64,000 bases of DNA from Bettongia penicillata ogilbyi. Taxonomy: Eukaryota; Chordata; Mammalia; Diprotodontia; Potoroidae. Made by a program: the position numbers and the translations under genes. The stretch covers positions 9,456,600 to 9,520,599 of the forward strand of contig JAJHZJ010000399.1 in the NCBI GenBank assembly GCA_023548195.1. The letters run 5' to 3'. Below are positions 32,978 through 42,349 of this stretch, piece after piece (within the stretch, counting starts at the first letter, position 1; each line of letters opens with the position of its first letter). The notes beneath the pieces are model-generated. The model ran no database searches and was not told the origin of the DNA. It saw only the letters and a program-made list of their open reading frames with translations.

Positions 32978-33297
32978 AACACAGGCACTCAGCTCCAGGC
33001 AGATTTGTCCTGGATTTGACCAGACCCAAGGAAGGCAGTGATAAGGTGTTTATACTTTATTCTTGCGGCGGTTGGTTGAGACAGGGAGTAGGAGCATCCA
33101 TCCACACCTACTGACCAGTGCTCATTTGATATATAGAGAAACACACAAAGAAGGCATCATGCCAACAATAAGCTCATAAGTTTACATATCTTTGGTTACA
33201 TAATGATGTGTCAGCATGGCGTAAGTGCAGTGTTAGTGTTTATGGGCCATGGATCCTGGCTGCCTGGCTGCCTGCATCAAACATGACACATTACACA
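32978..33297 (-). mobile_element. Solo LTR (320 bp) inserted in a SINE
   Basis: Read on the minus strand it starts TGTGTAATGTGTCATG and ends GAGTGCCTGTGTT. It has a TATA-like CTCTATATATC (33127-33138) and a poly(A) signal AATAAA (plus-strand TTTATT at 33056-33061) about 80 bp before its 3' end. It is flanked by the 5-bp TSD CAAGT at 32973-32977 and 33298-33302, and removing it restores a continuous SINE. The terminal CA is replaced by TT, so the end may be mutated. Size, CpG content and layout fit a betaretrovirus-like (ERVK/IAP-type) LTR, but the class is inference. No internal viral sequence is present. Confidence 0.75.
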
Positions 33298-33395
33298 CAA
33301 GTGATTTGCCCCCTTGTCACACAGCTAGTAAGTGTGTGAGGCCTGATTTGAACTCATGAAGATGAGTCTTCCTAACATTGTTAGCTTTCTAGAAA
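33298..33395 (-). mobile_element. Marsupial SINE (antisense), right part
   Basis: 'caagtgatttgcccccttgt', CACACAGCTAGTAAGTGTGT, 'tgatttgaactcatgaagat', 'gagtcttcctaac'. Completes 32842-32977. Confidence 0.85.
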
Positions 33396-33484
33396 AAAAA
33401 AAGGGTCATCTGCATGGCTCATTAGAGCCGGAAGAATAGTAAAATGTTAAGCCATAATTATGGTGAAGCAAATTTAAGAATTTA

Positions 33485-33728
33485 AGACTTTTTTCCATTT
33501 CTCTTTTTCCATTTCTCTACTACTAGCACATCCTATCCCCAAACTACCTGGAATTCATTTTGTCTATATTCTGTGTATGTTCTGTATGTGTACACCTGTC
33601 TCTCTCTCTCATTAGAATGTAAACTCTAAGATGGTAGATAATATTTCACTTTTGTCTTTGTAGCTCCAGTGCTAGGCAGCATGCTTGGCACATAGTAAGC
33701 ACTTAATAAATGCCTGACTGCTTGCTTA
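33485..33728 (+). mobile_element. L2 LINE 3' end
   Basis: 'ccatttctctactactagca', 'attagaatgtaaactctaag', 'tagctccagtgctaggcagc', ATGCTTGGCACATAGTAAGC, 'acttaataaatgcctgactg'. Confidence 0.8.
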
Positions 33729-33759
33729 GTTGATTTTGTACTCTGTTGTTACTGTGAAT

Positions 33760-34250
33760 TATTAGAGCAGTTCTAGTCCAATGGGGAGGGGGCTTTGCTT
33801 CTACAATAACTCCAAATTGTTTTTGTTTTTTGTTTTCTTTCTTGGGGAAGTCCAAGTTCTCAAATGAGTAGTATAAAGCTGGATGTTAGTATAAATCTTT
33901 GAGATGAAAGTGGGGACTCGCTAGAGGGTTTTTTGGGGGGTTGCCTTCCCAGAAACCCCAAGTATGTTTCTCTTTCAGAGCAGTTCAAGTCCTCAGGGTA
34001 GTATTATAGAGCTGGGTATATATATATATATATGGATTTCTGAGATGAAAGGCACTCATCAAAATGCTGGAGGTGGAATGGGGTGGTTTGCCCTCATCAA
34101 ACCCCTATGTTTGTTTCCCTTCTGAAGAGTATCCAAACCATAGGGTGGTGCCATGACTCTGGGCAGCTGTATAGGAACCCCAGGGAAAAGTGGGACTCAC
34201 TGGAAAGGGAAGAGAATTGGATATTTCCATTATACTGTCCTGTTATAATT
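33760..34250 (+). repeat. Diverged tandem repeat, three units plus a partial one
   Basis: Units of about 137-141 bp begin near 33830 (tttcttggggaagtccaagt), 33967 (ctctttcagagcagttcaag) and 34108 (tttcccttctgaagagtatc). Each has then a 'gtagtat/gtggtgcc' element, a 'gagctgg/gggcagctg' element, a 'gagatgaaa' element in the first two, and a 'ggtttgccctc/ggttgccttccc' then 'aaaccc' end. A shortened unit precedes them at about 33758-33830 (gagcagttctagtccaatgg). Unit 2 contains a (TA)n run at 34017-34033. I do not recognise the family. Boundaries are by eye. Confidence 0.5.
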
Positions 34251-34254
34251 AGAG

Positions 34255-34595
34255 ATGAGCAGTTAAAAGATATAATGTTGCTGCTGAAGAAAAAGCAGAG
34301 ATGTACAGAGATGTAAAAGGGAGAGAGAAAAGCTAGAAATAAATTTCATGCCACATTCAATTTTGAGACATTCCCCCCAGTTCATGACTTAGGCTTGTCT
34401 GACTTTCTCTGGGAGTAAGAAGAGGTTGGGTGATTAATCTTCATAAATTTTATCTTAAACCACAGGCATGATGATGATTTCAACAGTCACCCAATTTACT
34501 CTGGCATCCTTTGAGTGCTTTCCAGAAGACTGATACCTCATTGTTAGTTTGTATTAGTTCATAGAGTATTTTGTTATTATTATTAATGGTAACAA
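34255..34595. other. Intergenic, nothing recognised
   Basis: No gene or clear family. Confidence 0.35.
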
Positions 34596-34599
34596 TAAT

Positions 34600-34690
34600 G
34601 GTAATAATTTATGTAACACTTTAAGATTTGCTAAATGCTTTCCACATTTTATCTCCTTTTATCCCCACAACAAACCTGGAAGTAGGTGCT
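34600..34690 (-). mobile_element. MIR SINE 3' part (antisense)
   Basis: 'taacactttaagatttgcta', 'catttatctcc'-like text, 'cccacaacaaacctggaagt', 'aggtgctattattatgg', then a TA/CA microsatellite. Confidence 0.7.
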
Positions 34691-34707
34691 ATTATTATGG
34701 TATAGTT

Positions 34708-34785
34708 TTCATATATATGTAAATATATACATATATACATACATGTATGTGTATATACATACACATATAAACACACATGTCCACT
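34708..34785. repeat. Degenerate (TA)(CA) microsatellite
   Basis: Blocks of TATATA, ACATATAC and CACATA. The 68-codon minus ORF reading YVYVYTHTCMYIC is an artefact. Confidence 0.75.
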
Positions 34786-34884
34786 CGATGTATCATAATA
34801 ATAATGTAGTATAAGATATATTATCATATTCTTTTGTTTCGTTTCACTCCTTTTCCTTTTTTCCCATCAGTCACAAAGTACTTG

Positions 34885-35055
34885 ATCTTAGAATTAGGAA
34901 AGACCTTTCTGAGCATTCTATTTGAACCCCCTCATTTTCCAGATGGAGAAGTAGAGAACCAGAGAGATAGTCAAAGGATTTAGTAGCAGAGTTGGGAGTA
35001 GAACCCAGGTCTGGATATTTCCAGTCCTGGACATCAATCCCACTACCTTTCAAGT
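34885..35055 (-). mobile_element. MIR-class SINE (antisense)
   Basis: 'gaattaggaaagacctttct', 'cctcattttccagatggaga', 'gagttgggagtagaacccag', 'catcaatcccactacctttc'. Confidence 0.65.
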
Positions 35056-35059
35056 TTCC

Positions 35060-35355
35060 CAGGGGCAGTGACTTATTTTGTATTCCCTCCCAGAGAGAGC
35101 ATCAACAAACACTGTAGATCTTTTCCAGGTGGAAGTCTTTCAGTAGTCATTGTTCAAGCATTAGGATTTTAGTCCATGGCCTGTGTGAATCAACCTCACT
35201 TGGAAACCAGGTGGAAGATAGCTTATCAAAGGAGATACCACACCTTTGGTAGAGCTACAAAAATGGAAGGTTGTGATTTGTATAGATAAGGATGACTTTC
35301 TCTTCGGGATTATTTATTTATGTAAAACACCTGGGATGCTTTCCCTTTTCCTTTC
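35060..35355. other. Intergenic, nothing recognised
   Basis: No gene or clear family. Confidence 0.3.
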
Positions 35356-35357
35356 TC

Positions 35358-35592
35358 ACCTCTTTGTCTCAGAATTCTCCACTTCCTTCAAGACTGCCAG
35401 AGGCCTTCCCCAGTCCCTGCCCAGCTGCTAGCACCTTCCTCTCCAAGGTTCTACATGTTCTTCTCCCCTTTTAGAACTGAAGCTCCTTGAGAAAAAGGAA
35501 CTATGATTGCTTTTCCTTTGTATGCCCAGTGGCTTAGCACAGTGCTTGACATGTAGTAACTGTTTAATAAATGTTTGTTGACTGTCCTTCTG
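35358..35592 (+). mobile_element. L2 LINE 3' end
   Basis: 'cttccttcaagactgccaga', 'cagctgctagcaccttcctc', 'actgaagctccttgagaaaa', TGGCTTAGCACAGTGCTTGA, 'ctgtttaataaatgtttgtt'. Overlapping ORFs of 60-61 codons are its shadows. Confidence 0.85.
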
Positions 35593-35659
35593 CTCAATTG
35601 TAAAACAGCAACTCAACATCTTCTTCATACTTATACACTAGGTTTTGTGACACACTCAC

Positions 35660-35805
35660 TTAGTTCACATTTATTTAATTTGATCTTTAAGATTACAAAG
35701 CACTTTCCCCTTAGCAACACTCTGGACACCAACAGAATTATATCCATTTTAGAGACAAGAAAACCAAGACTAAGAAATAATAAGTAACTACATATGGAAT
35801 AAAGA
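35660..35805 (-). mobile_element. MIR SINE (antisense)
   Basis: 'gatctttaagattacaaagc', 'actttccccttagcaacact', 'tatccattttagagacaaga'. Confidence 0.6.
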
Positions 35806-35854
35806 TCATGGCTGGTAAATGCATTTCAAGACTCTGTCTTGGATCTCCTTTTTA

Positions 35855-36010
35855 TCCTCTTTTTTTCTTGCTGACATCCTCAGCTCTAACAAGTTCAATG
35901 GCCATCTTTATATATCCAGCTCTAATCTCCCTCCTGAACTCCAGTCCCTCAGATTCAATTCAATTCAACCCAATGATCACACACATGTTATGTGCCAGTC
36001 ACTGGAGATA
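35855..36010 (+). mobile_element. L2 LINE fragment and MIR3-like end
   Basis: 'cctcagctctaacaagttca', 'atctccctcctgaactccag' fit L2 3'-UTR text. 'cacatgttatgtgccagtca', 'ctggagatagacaaaaacca' fit the MIR3/L2-like repeat. Confidence 0.5.
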
Positions 36011-36181
36011 GACAAAAACCAAAGCGTGGCTTATTGGAGTTTACCTTCTTACTAAGGAAGTCTTCCCAAGAAGTCACAGACTCAGTTCAGAATAGAGATA
36101 AGGTCTGAACCTGTGATTTAACTGATATAGGGAAACTCTGGAATGTGAAAATTCCCAATGCAGTCGAGCATATTCTCTGCA

Positions 36182-36325
36182 CTTTTTGTGTTGTTCAGTC
36201 AGTTGTATCTGACTCTTTGTGACCCCGTGCACCATAGCATGCCAGGCCCTTCTGTCCATTATTATCTTACCAAGTCCAACTCTTCTTCATTGAATCGGGC
36301 ACTTTTCGACCTGAGGGGCTCATCA
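36182..36325 (-). mobile_element. RTE/BovB LINE 3' end
   Basis: Minus-strand translation from 36259 begins MDRRAWHAMVHGVTKSQIQL and continues TEQHKK, the typical C-terminus of the RTE/BovB reverse transcriptase ORF. The plus strand reads GTTCAGTCAGTTGTATCTGA, the antisense of the RTE tail that is also copied into the SINE family here. It is therefore the kind of LINE that would supply the SINE machinery. Only the last ~150 bp remain. Confidence 0.85.
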
Positions 36326-36329
36326 ACAG

Positions 36330-36660
36330 AATTTCTGTAGTCTTAGAGAATTTTGTGGTGCATATTTATTGTCTTTTAAATAATGGTTCATGGCCGAAGT
36401 CACATTAACGCTATGAACTGAATGGCAGCAGAGGTTGTGAACCCGCTAATGTTCTTGATTTATAATTAAGACTTAAGAAGTTTCATCTAAGTAAAAGTAT
36501 TCAAGTGGTCTATGAAGATTGAATAACTGAAAGGTTAAGTTCGTTAGGCCGTTTCCATTTGTTAACTGATCAAAGCAAAAGATAAAATTCTACTTTCTAA
36601 CTTTTCCCAGGACACTTATTGTATTCATTATTATTGTTATTTAAAGTGGTTAGGGATATT
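36330..36660. other. Intergenic, nothing recognised
   Basis: No gene or clear family. Confidence 0.35.
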
Positions 36661-36661
36661 G

Positions 36662-36664
<3 letters not shown>

Positions 36665-36716
<52 letters not shown>
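36665..36716. repeat. (AT)n microsatellite
   Basis: About 26 AT units without interruption. Confidence 0.9.
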
Positions 36717-36719
<3 letters not shown>

Positions 36720-37080
36720 ATAAACAATTTCATTTCCTAGGGAAGTCATATGTCTAACAGGAAGGACAGTTTATCCATAATACAACAGGGTTTAAGAAGG
36801 CACAATGGAAGGGGAGAGTATGGTAGAGTGGGATGAGAACAGAGGAAGAATGGGGCTGAAATGGACAAGTATGAAGGAGGGAGGCATGGTGGATAGGGAA
36901 GATAACTTGAACCTAAACAGACTATAACTCAGAATCGCAAAAATTCTGATTGGAACTATAAGACAGCTAGTTATAAAGAACTTTGTAGGTGCAATGGCAG
37001 TATTTATTTTTTTAGTCTGCAAGGAAGAAGTGGTAGGGGAGGGTGGAGTATTAGGGCATTGGTACTGATAGAAGGTACTC
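36720..37080. other. Intergenic, purine-rich
   Basis: GGAAGGGGAGAG- and GAAGGAGGGAGG-rich sequence, no gene. The 96-codon minus ORF is Ser/Thr/Pro-rich because of this bias. Confidence 0.4.
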
Positions 37081-37082
37081 AC

Positions 37083-37220
37083 TTAGCAATCCTTAACCAG
37101 ATCAGCTGTGCCTCACCTACCTACTTGATAGCTTTACTCATAGTTCCCATAGGTACCTGAAGCTCAACGTATCCAAAACTAAATGAATCATCTTTTCCTT
37201 TAAATACACCCTTCCTATTA
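37083..37220 (+). mobile_element. L2 LINE fragment
   Basis: 'aggtacctgaagctcaacgt', 'atccaaaactaaatgaatca', 'tcttttcctttaaatacacc' is L2 3'-region text. Confidence 0.6.
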
Positions 37221-37514
37221 ACTTCCCATATGTTGAGGGCACCAATATTTGGGGAATGTCTCTGGGTATTACGTTAATTTTTAAAAATTCTTAATTTAAT
37301 GAACACCCAAAAGGTAACAATTCTGTATGGGTTATTATGCAAAGTAGAACAGAAAAAGAATTTATGTAAAACCATGAACCTCTATAACATACAGCTTACT
37401 TTTTAAAGAAGTATAATAAAGTATAACATATTCAGCATATCACTTTCAAAACTACCCTGCTTATCTTTAGTTTCTTTGGAACTTTTTTGTGTTTCTTCTG
37501 TGTATTTTGAAAAT

Positions 37515-37533
37515 TCTCTCTCTCTCTCTCCCT

Positions 37534-37588
<55 letters not shown>
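37515..37588. repeat. (CT)n microsatellite with CCCT interruption
   Basis: About 70 bases of CT repeats with CCCTCCCTCCC inside. Confidence 0.95.
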
Positions 37589-37591
<3 letters not shown>

Positions 37592-37795
37592 GTTCTTCTT
37601 TTTCCTTACCCCCTTTGGGAAAACAAGAAAAATGAAACCCTTGTTACAAAAAATATTGAATCAAGCATAACAAATTCCTTAACTAGTCATATTTTTTTAA
37701 AAAATCTCTATCTCTACTCTGAGCTTATCACTTCTTTATCAAGAGGTAGGAAACCTGTTTCATTATGAGTTCTCTGAAATCATGGCTATTCATTG
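37592..37795 (-). mobile_element. L1 LINE 3' UTR (antisense, left part of a split copy)
   Basis: 'gaaacccttgttacaaaaaa', 'caagcataacaaattcctta', 'gtttcattatgagttctctg', 'aaatcatggctattcattgt'. Same text type as the antisense L1 UTR at 48540-48770. Confidence 0.65.
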
Positions 37796-37918
37796 TGTTC
37801 ACAAACTATTTGGTTATAAGCTTCTTGAAGGCAGAGATTGTCTTTTCCCTCTTTTGTATCCCCAGTGTTTAGTACAGTGTTTGGCACATAATACATACTT
37901 AATAAATGTTTGTTCAAA
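37796..37918 (+). mobile_element. L2 3' end lying inside an L1
   Basis: 'ataagcttcttgaaggcaga', 'cctcttttgtatccccagtg', 'tttagtacagtgtttggcac', 'acttaataaatgtttgttca'. It interrupts the antisense L1. TGTTCACAAA (37796-37805) and TGTTCAAAG (37911-37919) are a candidate imperfect TSD. Confidence 0.7.
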
Positions 37919-38332
37919 GTCGTAAGTCTTTTCAAAGTCCATTGTCTTTACTATATTGTTATGGTATGAATTGTTCTTTCTGCTCACTTTACTCTGCATT
38001 AATTCATACAAATCTTCTTAGGTTTTTCTGAAAATCATCCCCTCCATAATTTCTAACAGCACAATGATAATACATCATATTTGCAGCTACTCCCCAACTG
38101 AAAGATACCCTCTTAATTTCCAATTTTTTGACATTGCAAACAGGGCTGCTATAAATATTTTTCTGTACAGATGCATCTTTTTCCTCTTTCTTTTATCTCT
38201 CTGGGTTATAGATCTAGTAGTAGTTTCTCTGGGTCAAAGTTTAATAGCCTTGGAGACATAGTTCCAAATTGCTTTCCAGAATGATTGGACCAGTTCACAG
38301 CTATACCAATAGGGACATCACTATTCCTCTAA
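37919..38332 (-). mobile_element. L1 LINE ORF2 C-terminus (antisense, right part)
   Basis: 'gaattgttctttctgctcac', 'ttactctgcattaattcata', 'tcttcttaggtttttctgaa', 'cagggctgctataaatattt', 'ttccaaattgctttccagaa', 'tgattggaccagttcacagc' is the antisense of the ORF2 end seen at 3000-3420. Confidence 0.85.
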
Positions 38333-38334
38333 TA

Positions 38335-38800
38335 ATACTGGTTCACAACCTGGTAGTCATTCTGGATTCAATTCTCTCATTCATTCCCATATAAATTCAG
38401 TAAACAAGTTTCATCCCTTCTATCTCCATGACATCTATTACCTTCTTTCTATACACACTATGATTATCTAGTCCTGTCTCACCTCTTCTCTCCTCTCCTC
38501 TTCTCTCCTCTCCTCTCCTGTCACCTAGACTATTATGAAAATCTTCAAAAATTGTTCTCCTTGATTCTGTAATCAGTCCTCTATATAGCTTCCGTATTGG
38601 TTATTCTAATGCAGGGGTCTGACCATGTGCCCTATGCTCAAGAAACTTCAGTGAATACTCATTGCCCTTAGAAGAAAATTCTAACTATATCATATTAAAA
38701 ATCTTTTGTAACCTGATTTTAGGCTGTCTTCTCTAGGTTGATATGATTTGTTATTCTACCTCATACAATGTTCCATGAAAGTCACCATTACTTTGACATA
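38335..38800 (+). mobile_element. L2 LINE internal/3' region
   Basis: 'ctggtagtcattctggattc', 'catcccttctatctccatga', 'gcaggggtctgaccatgtgc', 'cagtgaatactcattgccct', 'cttttgtaacctgattttag'. The 3' terminus is missing. A CTCTC-rich run lies at 38482-38520. Confidence 0.75.
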
Positions 38801-38804
38801 TATC

Positions 38805-39255
38805 AAACTGATATTGCACATATAAGAAGAGTACACATTACACATCCACACCCAGACAGTAGTTAAATGAATGATGTTGAATGAATTTTCTGATTGGTTT
38901 AAATCTGCTCCCCCCTCCAACTTTGTTATTTTTCTTCCTGGAGTGTGAATGAGTGAGTTGTGTGTGCTAAAGGCAAGGCACTTTTAAGAAGTCATGTGGA
39001 TTTTGAATTACCTCCGGTATCTACTTCAACGCATTATAATAACTCCGTAACTGGCACATTTCTCCTGCTTTAAGAGAATCTTAGAACCTACAGTGTAGAT
39101 AATGTAGAAAGCAGATAAATTAGTTCCACTTTCAAAAGATTTCCTCTTGCAATCTCCAGGATTGCCTTAAGTATTTTTCTAATGAACATCAGCTAGTTGA
39201 TAGAGGAAATTTAAAGTTAAGTTAAAGCCAAAGTATTAATAGTGAACATCAATTA
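38805..39255. other. Intergenic, nothing recognised
   Basis: No gene or clear family. Confidence 0.35.
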
Positions 39256-39259
39256 AAAA

Positions 39260-39715
39260 ACTACTAGAAAATAAAGTGATTGACCACCAAATGGGAACTA
39301 GTTTAATTGTGGTATATGGAATAATGAAATGTTATTGCGCTGTAAAAAGCAATAAATATGAGAAATTTAAAGAAACATGGGAAAACATATGAATTGACAT
39401 AGAAAGAAGTAAAGAAAATCAGAAAAACAATATATCTAAAGACTATAATAACATGAATGGGAGAAGAAAACTAAAAAGAAGCTTGATATAGCATAATTAT
39501 AATGACCAGTCTTGGCCCGAGAGAAAAAGATGAAGAAAATCACTTCCTTCTTTTTGCTGAAGAGGTGGGGGACTAGATGTATGGAATGCTGCATATGGTT
39601 TCAGAGATGGTTATTTGGGTTGTTGGGTTTGCTTAACTTTTTTCTTTGTTACCATGGAAGAATGGGGAGTGTGTTTGGAAATGGCTACGATGAGCAATAA
39701 AATACTAAAAATAAT
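39260..39715 (+). mobile_element. L1 LINE 3' end (different subfamily)
   Basis: 'taattgtggtatatggaata', 'atgttattgcgctgtaaaaa', 'gacatagaaagaagtaaaga', then 'ataatgaccagtcttggccc', 'gaggtgggggactagatgta', 'ttgggttgttgggtttgctt', 'ctttgttaccatggaagaat'. The 3' UTR differs from that of the L1 at 2371-3780 but matches 3781-4035 and 54726-54975. Confidence 0.8.
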
Positions 39716-39814
39716 AATACCTCCCCCAAATTATAAAAATTTAACCCTGAAGGTAATGTCAATATAAAAACAGGATTGATCAGAATGCCTTTTTCTACAG
39801 AATAACAAGGATAA

Positions 39815-40070
39815 TAGCTAGGATTTCTATAATACTTTAAAGTTTGAAAAGCATCTTACAAATATTGTCTCATTTTATTCTTACAACGATTCTGGTGTGC
39901 TATTATTATCCCCATTGTAGATGTGAGGAAACTGAGGCAAACAGTGTTGAAGTGACTTGCCCACAATCACACAACTTGAAATGTTTGAGGTCAAATTTGA
40001 ACTCAGGTCATCTTGATTCCTGTTCCAGTGCTCTATCTACTGTACCATGTAGCATTTCAGTAAGGCAACT
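39815..40070 (-). mobile_element. MIR SINE (antisense, near full length)
   Basis: 'aatactttaaagtttgaaaa', 'tgctattattatccccattg', 'gtgaggaaactgaggcaaac', 'gtgacttgcccacaatcaca', 'tgaactcaggtcatcttgat', 'gctctatctactgtaccatg'. Confidence 0.85.
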
Positions 40071-40074
40071 ACTA

Positions 40075-40495
40075 TGTAAAACACACTTTTAGTATTTTAA
40101 CTCCTATTACTTCCTTATGATTTCTCCCCATTCCATCATTTTTCCCTTTCTAAAGGTAAATACAGTTTTTGTAGTCTGAAATGGCAACGAATTGGCAGGT
40201 ATTTCTCTAAACAATAGGACCAGTGAAGCAGACCCTTTTCTTTTTACATCAAAGACATAGGTTAACACAATTGTTAGTTAATTTCGTCTATGAGGCTCAA
40301 AATTGTCAGGAAAAACTTCATCTTAAGGACATGGACTGAAAGTTGCTTTTATCAGAGTTTCAGTTAAGAAAGCTCCTTAGTATTTCTTGATCAAACTACT
40401 CAGGATGCAACAAGGAAACAGGCAACCAAAAGTTTTCTCTGTTTTGCTCCCACATACATTTGTTGTTGTTACTTCTATTTTATACTGCTGTAGCC
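40075..40495. other. Intergenic, nothing recognised
   Basis: No gene or clear family. The last 50 bases may belong to the L1 that continues at 40743. Confidence 0.35.
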
Positions 40496-40497
40496 AC

Positions 40498-40742
40498 TGT
40501 GTGGTAGCTAGGAGTTGCAGTAGATAGAGTGCCTAGCCTGGAGTCAGGAAGGCTCCTCTTCCTGCATTCAAAAGTGACCATGAGTAAATCATTTAAACCT
40601 GTTTGCCTCAGTTTCTTCATCTGTAAAATGAGCTGGAGAAGGAAATGACAAACCACTTCAGTGTCTTTGCCAAGGAAACCCCAAAAGGAGCCATAAAGAA
40701 TAGGACACAACTGAAAAATGACTAAACAACGGTAGTCATTGC
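40498..40742 (+). mobile_element. Marsupial SINE with RTE-like tail
   Basis: 'tggtagctaggagttgcagt', 'gagtgcctagcctggagtca', 'tttgcctcagtttcttcatc', 'tgtaaaatgagctggagaag', 'ataggacacaactgaaaaat', 'gactaaacaac'. Sits at the left edge of an antisense L1. Flanks GTAGCCACTGTGT and GTAGTCATTGCAT are a possible decayed TSD. Confidence 0.9.
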
Positions 40743-41050
40743 ATACCTTTTTTCCTGGTTCTGTTTGTATCAATTCATATAAATCTCCCTGTGCTTGTGC
40801 ATCATTTCTAATAACACAATAATGTTCCATCACATTCATATACAATTATTTGTTTAGTCATTCCCCAGTTGATGAGCATCTACTTTACTTCCAGTTCTTT
40901 GCCACTACAAAAAGTTCGGGTATAAACATTTTGGTGAATATAATGACTTTCTTTTTTTAATCATTGACCTCCTGGGGTATATGCTTAACCGTGAAACCTC
41001 CAGTTTGGCACAATTCCCAATTGTTTTCCAGATTGGTGGCATTTTTAATA
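40743..41050 (-). mobile_element. L1 LINE ORF2 C-terminus (antisense)
   Basis: 'ttcctggttctgtttgtatc', 'aattcatataaatctccctg', 'ataatgttccatcacattca', 'cattccccagttgatgagca', 'caattcccaattgttttcca'. The 121-codon minus ORF ending at 40480 is a fusion of L1 and SINE text (MYMNVMEHYCVIRNDAQ is the L1 part). Confidence 0.8.
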
Positions 41051-41052
41051 GA

Positions 41053-41053
<1 letters not shown>

Positions 41054-41101
<48 letters not shown>
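41054..41101. repeat. (TG)n microsatellite
   Basis: About 23 TG repeats. Confidence 0.95.
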
Positions 41102-41103
<2 letters not shown>

Positions 41104-41104
41104 A

Positions 41105-41650
41105 ACCCTGATGTGAATGATCTTAGGGGATAGAAATACTGAAATGTGGCAACACTGAAGAATATCCTCATAGCATTATATAGTTTGTTAACTTTCCTTC
41201 AATATAAAATTCATTTTTAACCTTCCATTCTCATATTTAATTGGTAAGATTTATTTTGCAGGTGGGCTTATTTATATAATTTTATAATAGTATGATATTT
41301 TATTGTAGTAGCCTCCTTTTTAGCAAACATTTGTGCACAGAAAAGGTCCTGTGATCATATAGGCTGTTAGAGTTCCAGAAATACCAGCATCTGAAGGTCC
41401 ATTTAACATAATCTTCTGGAATCTGTCCTATGTTTCCTTGTTTTGTGACATCTCATTTATAGGCTCTAAAGAGGTGCTGAAATCCACACCACAGGTGACT
41501 GAGAAGACCCTGAAGGAGAGAAAAGGTCACAAACCTGGCCAACTCCAAATATCACATCCTTAATGGTCAGCATTTTGTCCATATTTGAGAACATGGAAGA
41601 GAGGAAAGGAAGCTGTAATGGGCCCTGAAAAGACTGCCTTCTTCCCACCC
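41105..41650. other. Intergenic, nothing recognised
   Basis: No gene seen. Confidence 0.35.
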
Positions 41651-41653
41651 TAA

Positions 41654-41676
41654 CCCCCCCCCCCCCCCCCCCCCCC
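41654..41676. repeat. C23 homopolymer
   Basis: Twenty-three C in a row, then GCCC. On the minus strand it is a G run with quadruplex potential. Length is prone to sequencing and assembly error. The minus-strand GGGGGG ORFs here are artefacts. Confidence 0.85.
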
Positions 41677-41924
41677 GCCCAGCACACCCCGATTTAAACC
41701 AACTTAGATAAACTAACACTGTTTTTCCTAGGACAGTTAGTCCATGTATCATTAAAAGGGGGGAGAGTAGAGAGGAGTGTTAACTTCAAGTATAGCCATC
41801 TGTAGATGAATTGGAACTAGGTCTGGGATTTGCTACATTTTTTGCCTTTATGAAATTTTTAGTGGGATGATTTTGGAACTGGATCTAGCCTGCTTTAAAA
41901 GCAACAGACATATTTCCATAATAA

Positions 41925-42182
41925 TAGCAATCACATATTTATATGTTACATTAAAGTTTTCAAAGCATTTTATATATGTTATTTCACTTGCTGCTTCTAA
42001 CAACCCCAGCAGGCAAGTGCTATTATTATCCTCTTTTTACAGATGAAGAAACTAAGGCCTGGAGAAGTTAGTGACTTTCACTGTTACATAAATAGTAATT
42101 GTCTGAGGCAGAATTTGAACTCATTCTTCCTACCTCCATGTCCAGCATTCCTTATCCATTATACTACCTAATTACCTCTAGT
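41925..42182 (-). mobile_element. MIR SINE (antisense, near full length)
   Basis: 'attaaagttttcaaagcatt', 'tgctattattatcctctttt', 'tacagatgaagaaactaagg', 'gcagaatttgaactcattct', 'atccattatactacctaatt'. Confidence 0.85.
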
Positions 42183-42264
42183 GCTTTTTATTTTTTCTTC
42201 CCAGTTCATCTCTTCATAGTGAAACAGTAAAGGAAAAGTTAATTGAACACCAAATTACAACAAA

Positions 42265-42345
42265 TTTCATTTTTTAAATGAGAGAGTTGGATTCCATGGC
42301 CTTTGATGTCCCATCCAACTCTAAATCTGTGATCTTATCATTTCA
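42265..42345 (+). mobile_element. MIR SINE 3' fragment
   Basis: 'gagagagttggattccatgg', 'cctttgatgtcccatccaac', 'tctaaatctgtgatcttatc'. Confidence 0.6.
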
Positions 42346-42349
42346 AGTG

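Noticed and set aside
33760..34250. CRISPR array from the tandem units
   Set aside because: Units are diverged, about 140 bp long and without short identical repeats and unique spacers. The genome is mammalian.
40480..40845. 121-codon minus-strand ORF
   Set aside because: It fuses antisense SINE text with L1 ORF2 text and has no independent support.
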